Positions 1 through 4,098 of a stretch of DNA of 7,030 bases are shown one piece after another. The notes beneath the pieces are model-generated. The model did no database searches. It saw only the letters and a list, made by a program, of their open reading frames with translations, and was not told the origin of the DNA. A program made the translations under genes and the position numbers. The first letter of the stretch is position 1; each line of letters begins with the position of its first letter. This DNA comes from Rhodospirillales bacterium (GTDB lineage: Bacteria; Pseudomonadota; Alphaproteobacteria; Rhodospirillales; JAOUPW01), in assembly GCA_029879665.1 (NCBI GenBank), contig JAOUPW010000094.1:1-7030 (forward strand), in the 5' to 3' direction.

Positions 1-81
1 ATTGCCTGTGAGAACGCCTCAGAAAGAAGTGACCGTTCGCACCTTGGCGATGGCGGTGCCGATGGCCTGCCGTCAGCTTAA
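1..81. other. Non-coding or unassigned flank downstream of the response regulator
   Basis: This stretch lies after the TAA stop of the minus-strand regulator. Plus frame 2 is open from the left edge to a TAA near base 150, but the resulting peptide shows no motif I recognise and would run into the regulator's 3' end on the opposite strand. Plus frame 1 stops at 79-81. A 5-bp repeat pair (GAACG at 12-16, CGTTC at 33-37) with a long loop and no T-tract is too weak to call a terminator. I see no gene or RNA here that can be supported. Confidence 0.4.
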
Positions 82-1602
82 TTATTTCGACGTGGCGGAA
101 ATGTTGGTCGGGCCGTGCCCGTCCTCCGCTTCCCAGCTTGTCCGTTTGCGGTAAATGGTCGAAGCACTGATCCCCAGCCTCGCAGCCGCCCTGGGAATGT
201 TGTCGCCGCACAGGGCAATGGCGTGCTCGATTATTTCTCTTTCGACCTCGGCCAGGGGACGGATCGCCTGCTCCGACGCGGCCAACTTGGTACCCGCCAC
301 GCCGCCCGCCGCCGGCAAGGGGCTCCCTTGAGAGCCAAACCGGGTGGCCGGCGCCTGGTTTTCGGTCTTTATGGATTGTATCGGGTCCTGGGCAGGGATC
401 GGGTTTTGATCATCCAGAGGCGACGGCAGCATATCCACCGTAATTTCCCCTCCTTCGTTCAGCACGACCATGTTCCGGATCACGTTTTGAAGTTGGCGGA
501 TATTCCCGGGCCAAGAATAACCCCGAAAGATACCTTCCGTTTCAGGAGAGAATTCGGTGAACGATTTTCCTTCTTCGGCCGAGAAATCGTTCAAGAACTT
601 CCGCGCAATCGCCAAGACATCGTCTTCCCGGTCCCTGAGAGGCGGAAGATGAATGGGAATAACATGGAGCCGGTAGAACAGATCCTCTCGGAACCGTCCC
701 TCGGCAACCTCGTTGAAAGGATCGCGGTTCGTGGCGCAAATAAACCGGATATCGGATTCTTCGGTTTTGTTGCCGCCAACCTTCTGAAAAGCGCCACTTT
801 GAATGAAACGCAGCAGCTTGGTTTGAAGACTCAGGTCCATTTCGCAGATTTCGTCAAGAAAGAGCGTTCCGCCTTCCGCACGCTTGGCGGCCCCTTCGCG
901 GTCGGAAACCGCGCCGGTGAAGGCGCCTTTGACGTGACCGAAAATTTCGCTTTCCATCAGGTCGCGGGGAATTGCGCCGCAATTGATGGCGACAAACGGT
1001 TTGTCCGCTCTCTGGCTCCTGGCGTGAATGGCTTCGGCGCAAACTTCCTTGCCGGTGCCGCTTTCACCGGTAATGAACACGGTCGCCTTGCTTGAAGCGG
1101 CGCTGTCGATAATGCGGTAAACCGCCTGCATCGGCAGAGACGAGCCGATAAATCCAAAATATTCCTGACGGTCGAAATCACTGCGGTAGGTTTCAACAAT
1201 CTGCGCAAGTCGTTTGTGATCGAGGGCATTACGGATCGTGACAAGCAGACGTTCGGCGGAAAACGGCTTGACCAGAAAATCGCGGGCGCCAAGACGCATG
1301 GCTTCGACCGCGACCTTCACCGAACCATGCGCGGTAATCACCACCACTTCTGATGAAATGTTTTCTTCGGATACCTGTTTCAGGATTTCCAGTCCGTCCA
1401 TATCGGGAAGAACCAGATCGAGGAGGATGACGTCGGGCGCATCCTTCTTGAGCACTTCCAACGCACCGCTTCCGGTTTCAACGTGAGCCAGCCGATAGGG
1501 CTCTCCCTTCAGGTAAGCCTCGTACGTTTTGGCCAGGGAAAGGGTGTCTTCCACCAACAGAATTGAGGCTTCAGAGCCAGGAATGGATCGGTGCTCGGTC
1601 AT
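82..1602 (-). CDS. LuxO-like sigma-54-dependent response regulator (REC-AAA+-Fis HTH)
   Basis: This is a cytoplasmic two-component regulator that, once phosphorylated, should use ATP hydrolysis to open sigma-54 promoters. Residue numbers here count from an upstream TTG at 1623; subtract 7 for the chosen ATG. The receiver domain (about 19-135) has the acidic pair E25-D26, phospho-acceptor D69 in LLLDLVLPDMDG, T97 and K119-P120. The AAA+ domain (about 158-395) has Walker A GESGTGKE (186-193), the sigma-54 contact loop GAFTGA (233-238), Walker B GGTLFLDE (251-258), ATNRD (297-301), the arginine-finger segment FREDLFYRL (311-319) and WPGNIRQLQN (371-380). A Fis-type helix-turn-helix lies near 456-494 (NIPRAAARLGIS, then STIYRK). 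Wording such as CEMDLSLQTKLLRFIQ and the C-terminal helix closely recalls Vibrio LuxO, and less so NtrC or DctD. A linker of about 55 residues between AAA+ and HTH looks longer than in LuxO. ATG 1602 is chosen because it puts the receiver at a normal distance and has a weak AGG upstream; TTG 1623 is the alternative. It lies downstream of mutY in the same direction. LuxO orthology, and therefore any quorum-sensing role, is inference. Confidence 0.93.
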   Translation of the reverse strand: MTEHRSIPGSEASILLVEDTLSLAKTYEAYLKGEPYRLAHVETGSGALEVLKKDAPDVILLDLVLPDMDGLEILKQVSEENISSEVVVITAHGSVKVAVEAMRLGARDFLVKPFSAERLLVTIRNALDHKRLAQIVETYRSDFDRQEYFGFIGSSLPMQAVYRIIDSAASSKATVFITGESGTGKEVCAEAIHARSQRADKPFVAINCGAIPRDLMESEIFGHVKGAFTGAVSDREGAAKRAEGGTLFLDEICEMDLSLQTKLLRFIQSGAFQKVGGNKTEESDIRFICATNRDPFNEVAEGRFREDLFYRLHVIPIHLPPLRDREDDVLAIARKFLNDFSAEEGKSFTEFSPETEGIFRGYSWPGNIRQLQNVIRNMVVLNEGGEITVDMLPSPLDDQNPIPAQDPIQSIKTENQAPATRFGSQGSPLPAAGGVAGTKLAASEQAIRPLAEVEREIIEHAIALCGDNIPRAAARLGISASTIYRKRTSWEAEDGHGPTNISATSK

Positions 1603-1606
1603 AATA

Positions 1607-1616
1607 CCTATATAGG
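1607..1616. promoter_or_regulatory. Perfect 10-bp palindrome CCTATATAGG just upstream of the regulator start
   Basis: CCTATATAGG is self-complementary over all 10 bases and ends 4 bases before the minus-strand ATG at 1602. It also carries the only AGG available as a partial ribosome binding site. It could be a binding site for a dimeric protein, including the regulator itself, but a single 10-mer can occur by chance. It cannot form a useful RNA hairpin because there is no loop. Confidence 0.25.
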
Positions 1617-1642
1617 AGGCCAATCTTCATACAACTAGCAAT

Positions 1643-1658
1643 AAAGAAAAATTTCTTT
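1643..1658. repeat. AT-only-type inverted repeat at the end of mutY
   Basis: AAAGAAA (1643-1649) and TTTCTTT (1652-1658) are exact reverse complements separated by two A residues, and they abut the mutY stop codon. The run is strikingly AT-rich for this GC-rich window. Pairing would be weak, so I do not call it a terminator. The 55-base mutY/regulator spacer therefore gives no clear evidence that transcription stops between the two genes. Confidence 0.3.
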
Positions 1659-2827
1659 CACGTCATGTTCTTGGCCATTTCCTGGGCATGATCGATCACT
1701 TTTTTTATCACCGTAGGTAGAGCCAGGTCGCGTAATTTCTCGGGGCGGCACCAGACCTCCCGGTCACCCGCCTTGCCCGGCACGCCTTTGACTTTGGCTC
1801 CTTTATTTTGAGTCCGGCCGGCGAAAACCGTCAGTTCCAGGTGAAAATGCGTGAATGTATGTGTGACAACCCCTGGAATCCGTGTAAGATCTTTCACAGG
1901 AGGAATAAAATCGTATGCGGCCGTCCGGGCCTCTCCGTCGGTCCACGGCGTTTCGCGCCAGTCCGTTGACGGCACCTCCATCATCCCCCCCAGCAATCCC
2001 TTCTCGGCCCGCCGGCGGAGCAACAGCGAATCGTCCGGGGTCTGGATAAAATAGGCGACCCCCCGGCGCACCGGCTTGGTCTTTTTGGCTGCCTTTCGGG
2101 GAAACGCCGCGGCTAGCCCCTTATCCTTGGCCGTGCACGTTCCCTGCCACGGGCACGCCGAACAATCCGGCGATCTGGGTGTACAAACCGTCGCTCCCAA
2201 ATCCATGAGCGCCTGAGCGAAATCACCCGAACGTTTGGCTCCGGCAAGGCCGCGGGCCAACGCATTGATTCGGCCCAATCCCGCGGGAAGAGGTTCTTCC
2301 ACCGCGTGAATCCGGGCCATCACCCGGATCACGTTACCGTCCACAGGAACCACTTTTGCGCCGAAAGCGATGGCGGCGATGGCGGCGGAAGTATAGGGCC
2401 CGATTCCCGGCAGAGCGTGAAGGTCGCTTTCGCGGGACGGAAACCGGCCGCCCAGATCATGGGCGACGATGCGCGCGCATTTATGGAGATTCCGCGCTCG
2501 GGCGTAATAGCCGAGCCCCTGCCAAGCATGAAGCACCTGATCGAGCTCGGCGGCGGCAAGATCCTCGACCCGGGGCCAGCGGGAAATAAAGTCCTCGAAG
2601 TAAGGGATGACGGTCTTGACCTGGGTTTGCTGGAGCATCGCCTCCGACAGCCAAACCTTGTAGGGATCGGACGGTTCCCCCCCTTCCGAGCGCCAAGGCA
2701 TCCGGCGGCGGTTGCGGTCATACCAGGCAAGCAGGGTGCGGCGGCGAAGAGAATCCAGGGAGGATGAAGAAGATGATGACGTCACGGCAAACCTGTTATT
2801 GTTCCGGATGCCCGGCAATCCTATCAT
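1658..2827 (-). CDS. mutY: A/G-specific adenine DNA glycosylase MutY
   Basis: MutY removes adenine mispaired with 8-oxoguanine (or G) in base excision repair. Numbering from the ATG at 2827, the helix-hairpin-helix glycosylase core contains the segment VWLSEAMLQQTQV (58-70) with catalytic E62, the hairpin LPGIGPYTSAAIA (139-151), and VPVDGNVIRVMAR (160-172) with catalytic D163. The E62-D163 spacing equals that of E. coli E37-D138. The 4Fe-4S ligands follow the family pattern C-X6-C-X2-C-X5-C at C215, C222, C225 and C231. The C-terminal third has the NUDIX-like 8-oxoG-sensing domain (from about 252), including the FTHFHLEL motif. At 389 residues it is longer than E. coli MutY (350), partly from an N-terminal tail with seven serines at 17-23. 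The coordinates use the furthest ATG; GTG at 2785, with an AGG about 6 bases upstream, is at least as likely, gives 375 residues and leaves 47 bases before the divergent dciA. All catalytic residues are present, so it should be active. Confidence 0.97.
   Translation of the reverse strand: MIGLPGIRNNNRFAVTSSSSSSSLDSLRRRTLLAWYDRNRRRMPWRSEGGEPSDPYKVWLSEAMLQQTQVKTVIPYFEDFISRWPRVEDLAAAELDQVLHAWQGLGYYARARNLHKCARIVAHDLGGRFPSRESDLHALPGIGPYTSAAIAAIAFGAKVVPVDGNVIRVMARIHAVEEPLPAGLGRINALARGLAGAKRSGDFAQALMDLGATVCTPRSPDCSACPWQGTCTAKDKGLAAAFPRKAAKKTKPVRRGVAYFIQTPDDSLLLRRRAEKGLLGGMMEVPSTDWRETPWTDGEARTAAYDFIPPVKDLTRIPGVVTHTFTHFHLELTVFAGRTQNKGAKVKGVPGKAGDREVWCRPEKLRDLALPTVIKKVIDHAQEMAKNMT
2799..2827 (+). promoter_or_regulatory. 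Possible sigma-70-type promoter for dciA
   Basis: TTGTTC (2799-2804, 3 of 6 to consensus) and TATCAT (2822-2827, 5 of 6) are separated by 17 bases. Transcription would then begin around 2833-2835, almost on the dciA ATG, implying a leaderless or nearly leaderless message. This fits the absence of a Shine-Dalgarno sequence before that ATG. The site falls inside mutY if mutY starts at 2827, but between the genes if it starts at GTG 2785. The -35 match is poor and this is a prediction only. Confidence 0.3.
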
Positions 2828-2832
2828 GAGCC

Positions 2833-3351
2833 ATGAACCGGGAAATTAAAAAGGGGCGGCCAGGAAGACGGCAAGGATCGCCGCGCGCCCTTGCCGCCAC
2901 CCTGGACGGCATCACCCGGCCCATATTCAGCAAACGGGGATTCGCCAATGCCGCCGTCGCCAAGGAATGGCCGGCCATAGTCGGCGCGCAACTCGCCATG
3001 CAAAGCCAGCCTGAAAAGGTTACCTTTCCCGCCGGGAAGCGAGGGGATGGAACCCTTCACCTTCGTATCGCCAGCGGCAGCCTTGCCCTCGAATTGCAGC
3101 ATCTCGAACCCTTGTTGATTGAACGGATCAACAGCTATTTCGGCTATAGGGCCATCACCCGCCTGACCTATATCCAGGGACCGGTCTGGAAACCTCCCGG
3201 GCAAACTCCTCCGCCCCCCGCCCGTCCGCTGGCGCCGGCGGAAGAAGAAATTCTTTCAGGGCTGTTGACTCAGATTGATGATATGGAGTTACGTGCGGCG
3301 CTAGAGACCCTGGGCCGATCCTTGACGATTCGCGGCAAGGCGCAAAAATAG
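2833..3351 (+). CDS. dciA: DciA/DUF721-family replicative helicase loader-type protein
   Basis: DUF721 proteins were renamed DciA after being shown in other bacteria to bind the replicative helicase DnaB and help deliver it to DNA; that role is transferred here by family. The 172-residue protein begins with a basic tail (R/K-rich, 1-18), probably for DNA binding. The DUF721 core follows: a helix with FSKRGFANAAVAKEWPAIVG (32-51), the LA-S-P-K segment (54-62), a strand TLHLRIASG (74-82), the ALELQHLEPLLIERIN helix (85-100) and a closing ITRLTYIQGP strand (108-117). A proline-rich linker (about 118-135) leads to a C-terminal helical tail of about 37 residues. The ATG at 2833 is chosen because the basic tail plus RPxxxKRGF start matches relatives as I recall them; no Shine-Dalgarno is visible. 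It diverges from mutY with as few as 5 bases between the start codons. The gene call is solid, while the molecular role in this organism is inferred. Confidence 0.9.
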   Translation: MNREIKKGRPGRRQGSPRALAATLDGITRPIFSKRGFANAAVAKEWPAIVGAQLAMQSQPEKVTFPAGKRGDGTLHLRIASGSLALELQHLEPLLIERINSYFGYRAITRLTYIQGPVWKPPGQTPPPPARPLAPAEEEILSGLLTQIDDMELRAALETLGRSLTIRGKAQK

Positions 3352-3410
3352 CCCGCCGGAAGGAACACCCGGGGGTCTCCGGCAGAAGAAAGTTCGTACC
3401 TTCAAGAGCC

Positions 3411-3430
3411 TCCACAAGAGCGCTTGTGGA
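3411..3430. promoter_or_regulatory. 8-bp inverted repeat upstream of dsbA-like gene (possible operator or hairpin)
   Basis: TCCACAAG (3411-3418) and CTTGTGGA (3423-3430) are perfect reverse complements around the 4-base loop AGCG. No T-run follows, so it is not a standard intrinsic terminator for dciA. Its right arm overlaps the putative -35 element at 3424-3429, which is a typical place for a repressor operator. No regulator for it is identified. Confidence 0.45.
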
Positions 3431-3452
3431 CTCGTTTCGCCGCCATTATAGT
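3424..3452 (+). promoter_or_regulatory. Putative sigma-70-type promoter for the dsbA-like/smc pair
   Basis: TTGTGG (3424-3429) and TATAGT (3447-3452, 5 of 6 to TATAAT) are spaced by 17 bases. The predicted start near 3459 leaves a leader of about 23 bases before the TTG start at 3482, with a purine-rich ribosome site inside it. The -35 box matches at only 3 of 6 positions. Readthrough from dciA is not excluded because no terminator is evident in the 130-base spacer. Confidence 0.4.
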
Positions 3453-3472
3453 CGCAACATCTTGTGCCATGT

Positions 3473-3477
3473 GAGGG
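3473..3477 (+). promoter_or_regulatory. Ribosome binding site that selects the TTG start of the DsbA-like gene
   Basis: GAGGG ends 4 bases before TTG at 3482. The upstream in-frame GTG at 3464 has no purine-rich site before it, and the downstream ATGs at 3517/3520 would cut away the signal peptide's charged end and half of its core. This site therefore favours the TTG. Confidence 0.5.
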
Positions 3478-3481
3478 TAAT

Positions 3482-4096
3482 TTGACTCGTTTTCTACAAA
3501 GTATAGTGATTTCCTTGATGATGATCGGCGGAGGGGCCGCATTCGCGGCCAATGCCCCGATGGAAGACGCACTCGCGGAAAAATCCATAGGGTCGCCGGA
3601 TGCGCCGGTCACCATTTACGAGTATGCATCTCTCAGCTGTTCTCACTGCATGGCGTTCCACCTCAATACCCTGCCCAAGATCAAGAAAGCCTATATCGAC
3701 ACCGGAAAGGTGCGGCTTGTGTATAACGATTTTCCCCTGGGCGGACTCGCCACCGCAGCGGCCATGCTGGCCAGGTGCGCCGGATCGAAAAAATACTTCG
3801 GCCTGATTGAACTTTTCTTCCGTGGCCAGAAAAAATGGGGCCGCAGCGACACCCCCCGGGACGAACTGGAAAAAATCGTCCGTTTCGTCGGCATGACCTC
3901 CGATGATTTTGATGCCTGCCTCGATAACAAGCAGCTGCTTGCCACCATTGAGGCCCGCAAAGCGGCGGCGGTCAAAAAATACGGGATCGAATCCACCCCG
4001 ACATTCATTATCGAAGGCACGAAAGTGCCGGGAAATCTTCCCTTTGAGGATTTCCAGGACATCATTGAAAAAGCCTTGAAAAAGAAGAAGAACTAA
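3482..4096 (+). CDS. Exported DsbA-family thiol:disulfide oxidoreductase (thioredoxin-like)
   Basis: The predicted 204-residue protein should act in the periplasm on cysteine thiols of envelope proteins. Residues 1-22 form a Sec-type signal peptide: a short start with R3, a hydrophobic core (FLQSIVISLMMIGGG) and an A-F-A cleavage site followed by ANAP. The thioredoxin fold carries the active site C53-S-H-C56 after the strand VTIYEYASLS, and the cis-proline loop T172-P173-T174. DFPLGG near 83-88 and two further cysteines, C99 and C146, resemble the BdbD/Thioredoxin_4 branch of DsbA-like proteins rather than classical E. coli DsbA. The tail is lysine-rich (KALKKKKN). TTG 3482 is chosen because of the GAGGG ribosome site and the good signal peptide; GTG 3464 would add six residues including a cysteine. 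The stop codon lies 2 bases before the smc start, so the two are almost certainly cotranscribed and probably translationally coupled. Whether it works as oxidase, reductase or isomerase cannot be read from the sequence. Confidence 0.92.
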   Translation: MTRFLQSIVISLMMIGGGAAFAANAPMEDALAEKSIGSPDAPVTIYEYASLSCSHCMAFHLNTLPKIKKAYIDTGKVRLVYNDFPLGGLATAAAMLARCAGSKKYFGLIELFFRGQKKWGRSDTPRDELEKIVRFVGMTSDDFDACLDNKQLLATIEARKAAAVKKYGIESTPTFIIEGTKVPGNLPFEDFQDIIEKALKKKKN

Positions 4097-4098
4097 AC

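Noticed and set aside
115..1095. 326-residue open frame on the plus strand opposite the regulator
   Set aside because: It is arginine/glycine/phenylalanine-rich with no recognisable domain and lies wholly antisense to a gene with a full set of conserved motifs; GC-rich coding DNA commonly yields such mirror frames.
2306..2767. 153-residue plus-strand frame opposite mutY
   Set aside because: It is antisense to the catalytic core of MutY, shows no family motif and has no ribosome site.
2777..2784. TGACGTCA palindrome inside the 5' end of mutY
   Set aside because: It is an 8-base palindrome formed by the Val-Thr-Ser codons, with no repeat partner nearby; chance is sufficient.
3355..3383. GCCGGA ... 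TCCGGC inverted repeat after the dciA stop, considered as a terminator
   Set aside because: The stem is only 6 bp with a 17-base loop and no T-run follows on the plus strand.
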